A DNA stretch of 64,000 nt from Nipponacmea schrenckii (Eukaryota; Mollusca; Gastropoda; Lottiidae), in assembly GCA_030562195.1 (NCBI GenBank), contig JAUJPP010000003.1, forward strand, positions 40,120,602 through 40,184,601. The letters run 5' to 3'. The notes below the pieces were generated by a model. The model saw only the letters and a program-made list of their open reading frames with translations. It was not told the origin of the DNA and ran no database searches. The position numbers and the translations under genes are program-made. Position 1 is the stretch's first letter; each line of letters begins with the position of its first letter. This document shows positions 10,429-21,700 of this stretch, in pieces.

Positions 10429-11271
10429 CAGGAAAATTGCATGCGTGATTTCTAAGTGATTCATAAGTGATGCATTATTGTTCGTGCGTAGTTAATAAGT
10501 TTTTCATACGTTATTTGTGTGTGTTTCGTACGTTAATAATTTTGGTAAGTGATTGTAAGTAGAACATACGTTTTTTAAGTGATATGTGCGTGTTCTGTAA
10601 GTGATTCGTCAGTGATGTGCGTGCTAGGAGCCAGTTCCTGACGCACAAGCACTGACGGAACACTGACAGAACACGCACATATCACGCACCTTCCACGTCC
10701 AAACTACGTACAAACTGTGCATAAACTGCGTATAATCGCACACGTTGTGCGTGGAAAAAATTTTGAACCGTTCAAAACCAGGGATCGCGCACAAACCCGT
10801 CTCCGCGTAAAATCACATACAAAAACTGGTGCTCCACGTGTGAAACACGTGGGATTTACGCACATCACTGACGAATCACGCACAAAGAAAATTGTATTCG
10901 CAATTCATGCGTAATTCGTGCGCAAGTGCAGTGGGACTGGGCCTTATGTAGTTCGTAATTGTTTTGTGATTTGTGACACTTTAATAAATAAATGTAAAAA
11001 AAAATTGTTCAGGACATTTATGACGATGGTGTTTTAGGTAGTTAAGTTCTCCTAATTTAAGGTATTTGCGATGATGGGAAAATGTACTTCTGAATACTAC
11101 ATATATTTCACCCACAAATCAACCTCCGAATATGGCCTCGATTAATCGCCCCCCCCCCCTTATAAAATTGTTGCTGCATATAATGCAAGTCGTCAGTTTA
11201 TGTTTTACAAAATTGAACAATATTGTACCTTCTTTTATTATTTATATGATTCAGATCAATTTTATTATATT

Positions 11272-12262
11272 CAGAATTCCATCAAAAAATATGCCCCACA
11301 ACCATCATTATGGGCTGTTAAAAAATTGGTCATTTTTCAAAAATTGGCCATGAAAAGTCTTCATCTTTGACTGGCCTGTCACTAAGTTTGGCATAAATTG
11401 CCATTATAATGGAATTATGATATATTCACAGGTCTGAAGACACCATGTGGTTGAGATTCTATCAATTGCATTAAAATATCCGCCCTACCACCATCACCGT
11501 GGACTGTTAAAAAATTGGCAATTTTTCAAAAATCAAAGAATCTTCATCTCTTCCTGGCTAGTAACTAAGTTTGGCACAAAATACCATTATATTTGATTTT
11601 CTATATATTTATCGGTCTGACGGCACCATGTGGTTAGGATTCTGTCGATTCCATCAAAGATTCTGCCCCACCACCGTCAACGTGGACTGTTTAAAAATTG
11701 GCCATGAAGAGTCTTCATCTTTGACTGGCCTGTCACTAAGATTGGCATAAAATACCATTATATTGGAATGTTTTATATATTCACAGCTCTGAAGGCACCA
11801 TGTCTTTAGGATTCTGTCAATTCAATCAAAATATCCGCCACACCACCTTCAGCGTGGACTGTTCAAAAATTGGTCATGAAGAATCTTCATCTCTGACTGG
11901 CCAGTAACTAAGCTTGGTACAATAATCCATTATGTTGGAATTTTCTATATATTCACAAGTGGTTAGGATTCTGTCAATTCAATCAAAATATCCCTCACAC
12001 CACAATCACCGTGGACTGTTAAAAAATTTGCCATTTTTTTAAAATTTGCCATGAAGAATCTTTATGTCTGACTGGCCAGTAACTACGTTTGGCACATTCC
12101 ATTATATTGGGATTTTCTATATATTCACAAGTCTGGAGGCACCATGTGGTTGAGATTCTGTCAATTCCATCAAAATATCTACCCTACCACCATCACCGTG
12201 GACTGTTCAAAACTGGCCAAGAAGAGTCTTCAGCTTTGACTGGCCAGAGTAGTGAGAGGAGT
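11272..12262 (+). repeat. Tandem ~157-187 bp repeats, array 1
   Basis: Five to six units marked by CACCATGTGGTTAGGATTCTG, a CACCACCATCA segment, GTGGACTGTTAAAAAATTGG and CTTCATCTCTGACTGG. GGACTGTT recurs at 11501, 11684, 11856, 12013 and 12200. The same unit occurs at 16080-16980 and inside the foldback element at 49621-51665. No protein expected. Confidence 0.85.
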
Positions 12263-12285
12263 ACTTCATGAATAGAATGTAACAG

Positions 12286-12563
12286 TAGACACAAGAACAA
12301 TGGAGAACAATGGGGCTTTTGAAGCGCTTAAGTGGCGAAGGGGGGTCGATAAAGGGAACAATGGGTTGACGGTGAACAAGGGATCTTCAAAAGAACAAAG
12401 AATCCGGGAAGTGAGACATTGCGGTACCAATATTGGTAAAGGTACCAAGTGCGGTAACCGTCATTGTTTGAAAACAGGTGCGAAAGTCGTCTTTGTTCGA
12501 AGCGTCGGTATTGACACGTTGGGAATTGAAACGTGTGCTGTATCAAACCGTCATGTCGTCTAA
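12286..12563 (+). other. Unrecognised ORF at the left edge of the Polinton relic
   Basis: An open frame of ~88 codons from the Met at 12300, Cys/His-containing but without a recognised domain. Its GC content resembles the Polinton remnants that follow, so it may be a decayed part of the same element. Confidence 0.25.
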
Positions 12564-12649
12564 GAATTTATTTGTAAAAAATATCGGGAAAATGACCAAG
12601 GTGACAGTCACTCCTTGGAGAGGAGATCTTCTTTTTTCACATTAGGATG

Positions 12650-13000
12650 TTCAACATGGAAAATGGAATGGATTACCCATTACCCGCGGGTCTCGCCTTT
12701 AGCGATTCTCGAGTGTTGATGTCTTATGATTATTTTTTTAAAACTATGTCATATTTTTGTATTTTGAATGTATACAAAACAAGTATTATTCGCTATAAAT
12801 TTTATTCTATTCCCCCTCACCGAGATGGTGGATGTGAAATTATACCCTTAACCTGTATGATATTAGGCCCTACGCTTTTGGGGAAATCTCGGCTGGTGGT
12901 AAAAATGCTAAACCGCATGGTTGAGACATTCGCAACGGTACACCAGAGAATTGTATGATGTTACGGAGAATGATGGGAGAGTATAAAACCCACCCGCGAT
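12650..13000 (+). pseudogene. Polinton/Maverick packaging-ATPase relic
   Basis: Around 12858-12890 the translation contains a P-loop, MILGPTLLGKS, followed by hydrophobic VVKML, then TVHQRIV and, after an in-frame stop, a CYGE. This order (GPT..GK[ST], then a 'RIxxCYGE' stretch) is that of the HerA/FtsK-type ATPases encoded by Polinton/Maverick elements. Upstream, an open stretch with YPLPAGLAFSDSRVL may belong to an adjacent gene. Several stops show decay. The call rests on motif memory, so moderate confidence. Confidence 0.55.
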
Positions 13001-13009
13001 TACGAAAAC

Positions 13010-13471
13010 ATTGCAATTGAATGACGAGATAAGACAAATATTAGATGATCCTTCTATCCACGATCACCATAAAGTTAGGTTATACTCGAGTACCCTCGGT
13101 AAATTTATGTTTCATAGAAAAAATGCCATTCAACCTCCGTAAGTGAGAATTAAAACGGAAATTCTGTTTAACTATCGCGTCTAAAGAAAATGGAATAGTA
13201 GACAAACTTATCGATTTCCCTAGCGTTGATTGGAACGAAAAGGGGGTTCGAGGGGGGAGCGATAGAGAGGTCCAACATCACCGATTTAGTGAACAATTTG
13301 CTTCAAAGACGAAAAAGATTTAACCCTACTGGTTGGGAAGAATTTTCCGCTGTTTTATTCGAACACAACTTACCGAAGAATTTGAAAGGAAATGAAGAAC
13401 GCTATAATCATATGAGAAAGGGATTTCCTTCCCCGCGAAAAGATTTCGGTGTAAATATTTTCCCCCCATGA
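13010..13471 (+). pseudogene. Conserved Polinton-associated protein relic
   Basis: Two blocks in different frames: an N-terminal LNDEIRQILDDPSI...KVRLYSSTL stretch near 13017-13110, and a C-terminal block at 13250-13440 with SNITDLVNNLL, RRKRFNPTGWEEFSAVL and LKGNEERYNHM. I recognise this arrangement from proteins of unknown function encoded beside integrase and ATPase in invertebrate Polintons. Stops and at least one frameshift between the blocks mark a pseudogene. Confidence 0.55.
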
Positions 13472-13504
13472 CGCAGAAAACGACAAAGATCCTAGCCGGA
13501 AAAA

Positions 13505-14618
13505 GATAGCTTGCCAGGCAAGGTTACATACGCCCACTGGCAGCATTGAATTTGAAAAATAAATAGAGCAACAACTCAAAAAACATTCACTGAATTAATA
13601 TTGAAGTTAAGGGCAAAAACTCAAAAACTGTTCATGGAAAATTGTTAATTTAGAACTTGACCACCATCTTATCTATTTCAATACTCATACCAAGTTTCAT
13701 CAAATCTATTAAAAAATTGTAGCTTATTTTGCACCCACAAATATTTTTGACGCAATTTTACTAAGTCAAGGGCAATAACCCAAAAACTATTTGTTAAAAA
13801 AAGTCAGAAATTCAAACTTGACTAATGTCTTATCAATTCTGATGCTTACACCAAGTTCCCTAAAAATCCTTTGAAAATTAAAGCTTCTAATTGCAACCAC
13901 AATAGAATTTTGACGCAATTTTACTAAGTCAAGAGCAATAACTTAAAACAATTCATTGAAAAACTGTCAAATTCAAACTTGACTGAGGCCAAATCAATTC
14001 AAATGCTCACACCAAGTTTCATCAACATCCTCTGAAAATTGGAGGATTTATTTCATCGAAACTAAAATTTTGACGCGTTTTTACTAAGTCAAGGGCAATA
14101 ACTCAAAAACCGTTCATGCGATAATTTCCATTTTTGAAAACTTGACCGAGATTCCCGATCGGTGCGAGGAAATAAAAATTAGGTCTGATTCCTAGGCCCG
14201 TGCTTTCCCGGAACTACGAGATAGTAGTTTCCCCCCCCCCTCTATCAAAAACCGTTCATGCGATTATTTCCATTTTCGAATTTGACCGAGATATCATCAA
14301 TATATACATGTATACCAAGTTTCATTAATATCGGATAAAAACTGTAGCCTCTATTGTGGATACAAACCAAATTTGCCGCGTTTTTACTAAGTCAAGTGCA
14401 ATAACTCAAAAACCGTTCATCCGATAATTTCCATTTTCGAACTTGACCGAGATATCATCAATATATACATGTTTACCAAGTTTCATTAAGATCGGATAAA
14501 AACTGTAGCCTCTATCGTGGATACAACAAATGTGAACGGACCGACGGACGGACCGACCGACGGACGGACGGACAGGGGCGACGGCAATATACGTCCACAT
14601 TTCCATGTGGGCGTATAA
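13505..14618 (+). mobile_element. Pearl/Helentron-like tandem-repeat element, copy B
   Basis: Left end AGATAGCTTGCCAGGCAAGG at 13505, then CATACGCCCACTGGCAGCA. The core is a set of monomers with TTTTACTAAGTCAAGGGCAA and ACCAAGTTTCAT, followed by a (GACG)n tract at ~14535-14575 and a right-end hairpin finishing GTGGGCGTATA at ~14616. It splits the Polinton relic and itself contains a SINE fragment. It is near-identical to parts of the palindromic element at 55431-58093. Confidence 0.8.
14152..14245 (+). mobile_element. 5'-truncated tRNA-derived SINE fragment
   Basis: Matches the 3' two-thirds of the SINE at 31092-31259: TTCCCGATCGGTGCGAGGAA, AGGCCCGTGCTTTCCCGGAA, a C-run and CTCTAT. About 50 bp of host sequence on its left (14102-14150) reappears on its right, either a long target duplication or insertion between adjacent core monomers. 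Confidence 0.75.
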
Positions 14619-14639
14619 AAAATTAAGGATAGATTTTTA

Positions 14640-14905
14640 ACGCGGTTTTACTACGACCCCTATCACCCAGCTGTATACGGGGGTGCCTACAAACTGTTTA
14701 ACTTTTTGAAAATGAAAAATAAAGGGATATCGATGTCGCGATTGAAAAAATGGTTCCCAACCTCCATACACGAAACACGTACATCAAAGAAGACGTTTTC
14801 GTAGGAAAAAAAACGATCGTGCACGGTATAGATCACGTTTAGCAAGCCGATCATCGTCATTACGAAAGCTTAGGTATTGCCGATGAAGCGTAAAAATAGC
14901 CAAAA
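14640..14905 (+). pseudogene. Polinton/Maverick integrase N-terminal relic
   Basis: The frame beginning near 14652 reads YYDPYHPAVYGGAYKLF, then GISMSRLKKWF, matching the N-terminal region of Polinton integrases. In another frame it continues as GKKTIVHGIDHV, where a tryptophan-containing QAD motif would start the catalytic core; a stop stands there instead. The retroviral-type integrase inserts these large DNA transposons. Frameshift and stops show it is dead. Confidence 0.6.
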
Positions 14906-15084
14906 TTTTGTAAAATTATTATCGGAGTCCCAAAGGCAACCGATAGCTTTACAAATTAGTCACTGGCTGTAACTCGAGTTTCGACAGAAGCATTAAAATG
15001 AAACCGAAAAAAATTAGCAAAATAGATTCAATTGACGGTTCTTGGGTGTGTGGTCTTGTCGATTACCCACTAACCTAGTCTAAA

Positions 15085-15303
15085 TTTTACGTGGAAGAAG
15101 CTTGGTTAAAGTATACGCGTAAAAATGGCGTGAAAGGTCCATACCCTATTAAGATAAAGCTCACCGAAGGGTACTACGAAAAGGGGTCGGATGTGATCAA
15201 CAGGTTAAATAAGTCGGGTCTAGACACGGGGTGTTCTTTCGAAATAATATATAAGGAAAAATTGTATGGAAAAACCTGTCACCAAAAGCGCTGTAACTGC
15301 TAG
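15085..15303 (+). pseudogene. Possible Polinton structural-protein fragment
   Basis: A 70-codon open frame with YPIKIKLTEGYYEKGSDVI and NRLNKSGL. An 'LxEGxY..xxDxxNxLN' pattern occurs near the N-terminus of a protein commonly found in Polintons, often interpreted as a minor capsid component. I am unsure of this match. It follows the integrase relic on the same strand. Confidence 0.35.
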
Positions 15304-16075
15304 AGATTTCAAGGTATGTACCTGAAATTTTGCAGAGATTAACTTCATACAGTTGTTTATCTGCATTCCAAATTTAAACTTTACATCTCCAGTAATATTC
15401 TCGTGGCAGCAGTTCTTAGTTTTGGTCTGCACATTCTACAAGGCAGTATAGCACCGTATAGAATGGTGGACGATCCCCCACCCCCGAGCAAAAATGCCTA
15501 TCACACGCTGAGTTTTGATCCTATCGATAAAATATTTGCATGAAATGATAGCCTATCCATTTCTGCGTTTTTTTCAGTCTGATACATATTTTTGATTTTT
15601 TTTTTCAAACTTTCGAGAAAAACGGCTTTGAAATTTAACCCAAATTTTCAAGTTGAAAATCGCTATTTTGGTTTGGGAAAATGCCTGAGACCAAAAGCGT
15701 TGTAACTGGCAGAGATTACAAGGTATGGACCTGAAATTTGCAGAGATTAACTTCAGATAGTTGGCTACCTGTATTCCAAATTTCAACTTTACATCTCCAG
15801 TAGTTTACACGTGGCTGCAGCTGTAAGTTTTGGTCTGCACCATAGAATGTGCAACAAACCACTATAGGACTGTATAGGCTTGGAGACGACCCCCCACCCC
15901 CAAACTAGCGATATAATTTTTGTATGAAATGAAACCTTATCCATTTCTTCGTCTTTTTCAGTCAAAAACCTATTTTCAATTTTTTTTGTTATTTCAAACT
16001 TTCGAGAAAAACGACTTTGAAGTTTTACCCAAATTTTGAAGTTGAAAATCGATGATATATTGGTTTGGGAAAAAG
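15282..16075 (+). repeat. Two tandem copies of a ~410 bp unit
   Basis: ACCAAAAGCGCTGTAACTG at 15282 recurs as ACCAAAAGCGTTGTAACTG near 15692. Each unit contains a CCCCCACCCC stretch and ends in ACTTTCGAGAAAAACG and TTGGTTTGGGAAAA. No coding potential recognised. Confidence 0.75.
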
Positions 16076-16079
16076 CCTT

Positions 16080-16980
16080 CATCTCTGACTGGTCATTAAC
16101 TAAGTCTAGCAATATATTCACAGGTCTGAAGGCAGCATTTGGTTAGGATTCTGTCAATTCTATCAAAAATTATGCTCCACCACCATCACTGTTACAAAAT
16201 TGGCCATGAAGAGTCTTCATCTCAGACTGGCCAGTATCTAAGTTTGGCATGAAAATACCATTACATTTGAATTTGAGGAATATTCACAGGTCTCAAGGCA
16301 CCATGTCGTTGGGATTCTGCCAATTTCATCAAAACTTATGCCCAACCACTATCAGCGTTCACTAATGAAAAATTGGCCATTTTTAAAAAATTGGCCATCT
16401 CTGACTGACCCGTAACTAAGTTTGGCATGAAAATACCATTATACTGGAATTTTGGGGATATTCACAAGTCTGAAGTCACCATGTGGTTGGGATTCTTCCA
16501 ATTCCATCAAAAATATGCTCCACTACCATCACCGTGGAATGTAAAAAAAATGGCCATTTTTCAAAAATTGGCCATGAAGAGTCTTCATCTCTAACTGGCC
16601 ATTATCTAAGTTTGGCATGAAAATACTATTATATTGGAATTTTGGGGATATTCACAGGTTTGAATGCACCATGTGGTTGGGATTCAGCCAATTCCATCAA
16701 AAATTATGCCCCACCACCTTCAGCGTGGACTGTTAATAAAAATTTGCCACGAGGAGTCTTCATCTTTGACTGGCTAGTAACTAAGATTGGCATAAAATAC
16801 CATTATATTGGAATTTTTATATTTTCAAAGGCCTGGGGGCACCATGTGGTTAGGATTCTGTCAATTCCGTCAAAATATCCGCCCCACCACCATCAGTGTG
16901 GACTGTTAAAAAATTGGCCATGATTCAAAAATTGGCCATTATTCAAAAATTGGCCATGAGGAGCCTTCGTCTCTTACTTG
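16080..16980 (+). repeat. Tandem ~180 bp repeats, array 2
   Basis: Same unit and orientation as 11272-12262 (GGCACCATGTGGTTGGGATT, CCACCACCATCA, AAAATTGGCCATGA). About five units, directly abutting the ~410 bp repeats. Confidence 0.82.
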
Positions 16981-18760
16981 CCAATTTATTAACAAATGAA
17001 TTACATGTACAAGTAAATTATAAATTTTTCGATTTTAATTACATTAATTAATTTAATTACAATCATTCCTAAAAATGAGTGTATCCATTGGCTACAAAAA
17101 TTGTCGGCCAGTAAAGTAATGACGAAGTTTCAATTGATTTAAGTGTGCCTGCAACATCCGTTCCCTCAGAAGTGTCTTCAACACAGCTGGAGACATTGTT
17201 TCTGGTCAAAGATCTTGTCTGAAGCCCTCTTATGTTGACAAATAAATTTTTAAGTCAATATGAGTTTATTAGTTGGCTGGTTTTTTCTTTGTGTTTATCA
17301 TTTGTTATATGTGCCAAATATTTATTATTTCTGATCAAGCTGTCTTGAAGACTTCATTAGCCCATAAGATGCAGAAGAGTATGACGTAAAACTCCATTTG
17401 CTACATTTCATTTATTTATATTCAACAAAGAAAGTTGAATAATATTTATTTGATATTGTTTTTATTTACAAATTTTACAAATTAGGGATAATCATTACTC
17501 ACACTATTTCTTTGTCATTCTTATTAAGTTTTAATGGGATAGTAATATAGCATGCATACTGATCCGAATTTGCTCAAAACAATCAACCTAAAGACATTTC
17601 GAAATAAATCGCAATGTGTAGCGCAATAAGATTTCTGGCCGCAATACACAGCCCTAGCCCTGAAGGCACAGATGTCGCCATGGCCCGAGAATGCAAGTTC
17701 ATAGTCCAATTCATATCGATCGTATTCTGATTACAAAGGCATAGTGCGTGATTTGCTTCCTTCAGAATGCATGAAACGAGAGTCGTGGTAAGAAACTAGT
17801 GACTGTTTCACCATGACAACGCAGCCACTCGTGCTGATAAGGAATAATAACAGAATATGTTTGTTAATGATATAATGATAAAAAACAGAATGATGACATG
17901 TAATGATAAAAAGACGCCATATTATTGTCCGGTTAAAAAAAAACTATAAAATTAAATAACGTTAATAACAAATACCCTTAACACAGAACTTTATAATTAA
18001 ATGATATTTAAATATATATTAAAACAATATGAGATGAATTTACAGACGATATAAATGGTAATTGTTGCTAAATGTCAATTTTAAATCAAACAGTTAATCT
18101 GATTGGCATAGCTCATAACTAATTTGGCTAACTTGGTATATTAGTCCACAACAAGCAGATAACTTTGGGTGTGGACATTTCCGTCGCAGCAAGAAAGGGC
18201 AAACCATCTACTTTAGCGCATTTCAATATTACAGGGTAATAAATATTGACAAATTTGCATTCAACCGCAGTCTCACCAATAATACATTATATACCAAGTA
18301 TCATCAATCGTTTTCAGTTTTTTGGCTTTATCTCAAAGGCTTCAAAGACAAGACTATACTGTTTGAATTCATCAAAATCATAACTAACAAATCATATTAA
18401 CAATAAATTATTTAACACCTATCCATGATCATTTTTGGAACTTTCCCTGTGGATCTTTTGCAGCAAATGTGGTCATTCAGTTAAAACAGTAACTTGTCAT
18501 TTCCGTAGGGGATACTTCTATTCCATTTCAGTTTTCAATCATGTACATAAAATATCAATGTCTCTTATATATTGTATTTTCCCTATGAGCTCTCTGCAAA
18601 ACAGAAACACCAAATAAAATTCACAATTATTGTAGGCTACTACATCATTAAATACAATAAAGATAACCATCAAAATATTAAATCTGAATTTCATCTGAAT
18701 CTATATTGAAGAATAAGGGGTTTTCACATGTCTTGTTTCTATATTGAGAATATATCATAC
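16981..18760. other. No assigned feature; expected to hold the last exon(s) of the formin gene
   Basis: AT-rich sequence downstream of the last traced formin exon, whose donor (GTATGA) shows that more coding sequence lies in this direction. A minus-strand frame of ~50 codons at 17068-17218 after a CTTCAG acceptor-like site is in the right phase to follow but shows no FH2 similarity, so I do not call it. Confidence 0.4.
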
Positions 18761-21700
18761 CTCAAACTTAGCTACGAAATCGGCAAATATACCAAATAAA
18801 TCACCAGTATCCATTTGCTTAGGATCTTCACCAAAATATTGGACCAGTTCTGAAAATTCTTCCATCGTACCATGTTGTAACCGGAACAATGATTGTAATT
18901 CATCAGAAGCCTCGGCTATAAAATGCTATAAACTGTTAAAGAAATTTCAATAGAATTTGAAAATTTTAAAATAAGTCAAAATATACCCAGATAAGTGAAT
19001 CAAAATATAACAAGGACCTTGGTCCAAGGTATGTAAGTCAAAACATGCAGAGATAAGTGATTCAAAATACTTATAGATAAGTGAGTCAAAACACACCAAG
19101 ATAAGTAAGTCAGAATAAGTCGAGATAAGTGAGTCAAAATATACCGAGATATGTGAGTCAGAATATACCGAGATATGTGAGTCAGAAAATTGCGAGATAT
19201 ATGAGTCAAAATTTACCTAGATATGTGAGTCATAACATGTCTGGATAAGTTAGTCATAATAGACTGAATTGAGTCAAAATATACTGAGATGAGTGAAAAT
19301 CTACCGAGATGAGTCAGACTATGCAGGATTATGTGAGTGAAAATATACCCAGATGAGTCAAAATATGCCAAGAAAAGTGAGTCAAAATATACCAAGATAT
19401 GTGAGTCAAAATATCCCGAGATACATGTAAGTGAGTTAAAATTTACCTAGATAAATGAGTCATTACATGTCTAGATAAGTTAGTCATAATAGACTGAAAT
19501 GAGTCAAACTATACTGAGATGAGTGAAAATATACCCAGATGAATCAAAATATGCTGAGATAAGTGAGTCATAATAGACTGAGATGAGTCAAATATATCCC
19601 GAGATGAGTCAGACTATGCAGGGATATGTGAGTGAAAATATACCCAGATGAGTAAAAATATGCTGAGATAAGTGAGTAAAAATATGCCGAGACAAGTGAG
19701 TCAAAATATACTGAGATAAGTGAGTCAAAATATGCCGATATATGAAAATGAATTGAGAAAGTGAAATCAGATGAATCAGTAAACATATTTTAAGATAATG
19801 TAATAAATTCCTACAAAGGATACACCCATTACTTCTTGAAATCTATCTGTGGTACCAATGATTGTTTTATGTCCATTGAATTTCTCTAAAGTATCAGATA
19901 TATCCTACAATAAAAAGATAATACTATGTCTTACATTCTCAGTAAAATAACAATTACATTTTAAAATCCCTAGCTGTCTTAAACCTAGATACACATATAT
20001 TTTTCTTCCAGTCTACAAGGGAAGTTACAGTGTTCGATGTTTACTCATTACCTTGTCCAAGGTTTGATACCAGCATAGGTTGAGATTATACCGTCTGATT
20101 TTTTACCTGGTTTCCTCGTGTCAATGATGCAGTGGTATTGACATGAAAAAGGTGGTAGTTATTTGCAAGAAGATAGCTTGCCAGGCAAGGTAATATACGC
20201 CCACTGGCAGCATTTATTTCAAATAAAAACTTTTCAGTAAGGTTACAATAAGTGGAATGAATTATTCAACCTACCAACCTATTTTTTTCTAGGGTCTCTA
20301 GTTTCATTAAAAACTGTCAAGAATTGTACCTGATAACAACTCATTAAATATTTTTCGGTATTTTTATGATTTGCAATAGGGTTCACCCTTAATAATATTT
20401 TGATATTTTTAATTCTTAATAAGGCTCATCCTTGGTTGATATTAAACAATTTCAGCGAGTTTGTCAAAAAGGAATGTTTAGAGTGTTCACAAGCCAAAAG
20501 TTGAAAGCGTTTTTGAAAACAGGCGCAATAACTGACACTAAATATTTTTCGATTTATCTGATTTTCAATAGGGTTTATCCTTGTGAGAAAACAAATACTA
20601 AAGCCAAGTTTCTTCAAAATCCATTCAAGATTGTTCTTTCTAGAGTGTTTACGAGTTAAATTGAACGCGTTTTCAAAAACAAGGTCAATAACTTGTACTA
20701 AATATTTTTCGATTTTCAATAGGGTTCATCCTTGGGAGACAACAAATACTCCAGCCAAGTTACATCAAAATCCATTAAAAATTGTTCTTTCTAGAGTGTT
20801 TACAAGCTAAAATTGAACGCGTTTTCAAGAACAAGGGCTATAACTGACACTAAATATATTTCTATTTATTTGATTTATAATAGGGTTCATCCATGGGTAA
20901 AAACAAATACTCAAGCCAAAGTTAATCAAAATCCATTAAGAATAGTTCTTTCTAGAGTGTTTACAAGCTAAAATTGAATGCGTTTTCAAGAACAAGGACA
21001 GTAACTCATACTAAAATTTTTTTCGATTTTGCTGATTTTCAATAGGGTTCATCCTTGAGTTATAACACACTCTCACACCAAGTTTCATCGAAATCCATTA
21101 AGAATTGTGCCATGTTGAGTGTTTACGAGACAAAAATCAAACGCGTTTAAAAAAACAAGGGCAATAATTCATATTAGATATATTTTGATATTTTTAATTT
21201 TCAATTAGGCTCATCCCTTGCAATATCCAACAATTTCAGTGAGTTTTGTCAACATTGGTCATGAATTGTACCTTCTAGAGTGTTTATTAGCCAAAAAGTT
21301 AAACCCGTTTTCAAACACAAGGGCAATAACTGACACTAAATATATTTCGATTTATTTGATTTTCAATAAGGTTCATCCTTGGGTAAAAACAAATACTCAA
21401 GCCAAGTTTTATCAAAATCCATTAAGAATTGTTCTTTCTAGAGTGCTTAAAAGCTAAAATTGAACGCGTTTTCAAACACAAGGGCAATAACTGATACCAA
21501 ACATTTTTCGATTTAACTGAATTTCAATAGGGTTCATCCTTAAGTGATTAGAAATACTCATGCAAAGTTATGTCAAAATCGCTCAAGAATTGTGACTTGT
21601 AGAGTGTTTACAAGGCAAAAATCCAACACATTTTATAGAACAAGGGCAATAATTCCTATTAAATATATTTCGATATGTGCTATTTTCAAAAGGGTTCATT

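Larger units (their letters stand above)
9135..10943 (-). mobile_element. PIF/Harbinger DNA transposon, internally deleted
   Basis: Imperfect terminal inverted repeats GGCCTAGTCCCATTG (left) and CAGTGGGACTGGGCC (right) are flanked by TTA at 9132-9134 and 10944-10946, the 3 bp duplication of this superfamily. The sister 623 bp repeats give the empty site (ATTTTATGTA), fixing the ends. Subterminal regions are dense in GTGCGTGA/TCACGCAC-type motifs, likely transposase binding sites. Inside are two convergent truncated genes: a HARBI1-like transposase N-terminus (minus) and a basic protein (plus). The catalytic core is absent, so the copy is non-autonomous. It is visibly GC-richer than its host sequence. 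Confidence 0.9.
7182..11271 (+). repeat. Tandem array of ~623 bp units, fourth copy split by a transposon
   Basis: The landmark GTTCAGGATATTTATGACG recurs at 7382, 8005 and 8628, an exact spacing of 623 bp. A fourth, partly deleted copy starts near 9045, is interrupted at 9134 and resumes at 10944, ending near 11271. Unit 1 starts about 60 nt after the sulfotransferase stop codon, so the gene's 3' UTR is part of the amplified unit. Units 2 and 3 are nearly identical; unit 1 is more divergent. No coding potential. Confidence 0.9.

Noticed and set aside
17068..17218. Terminal exon of the formin gene
   Set aside because: The phase and an acceptor-like CTTCAG fit, but the ~50-residue sequence shows no similarity to an FH2 end; not enough to call.
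18990..19790. ORFs with THISRYILTHLSR-type repeats
   Set aside because: Produced by the 24 bp minisatellite; lies within a formin intron.
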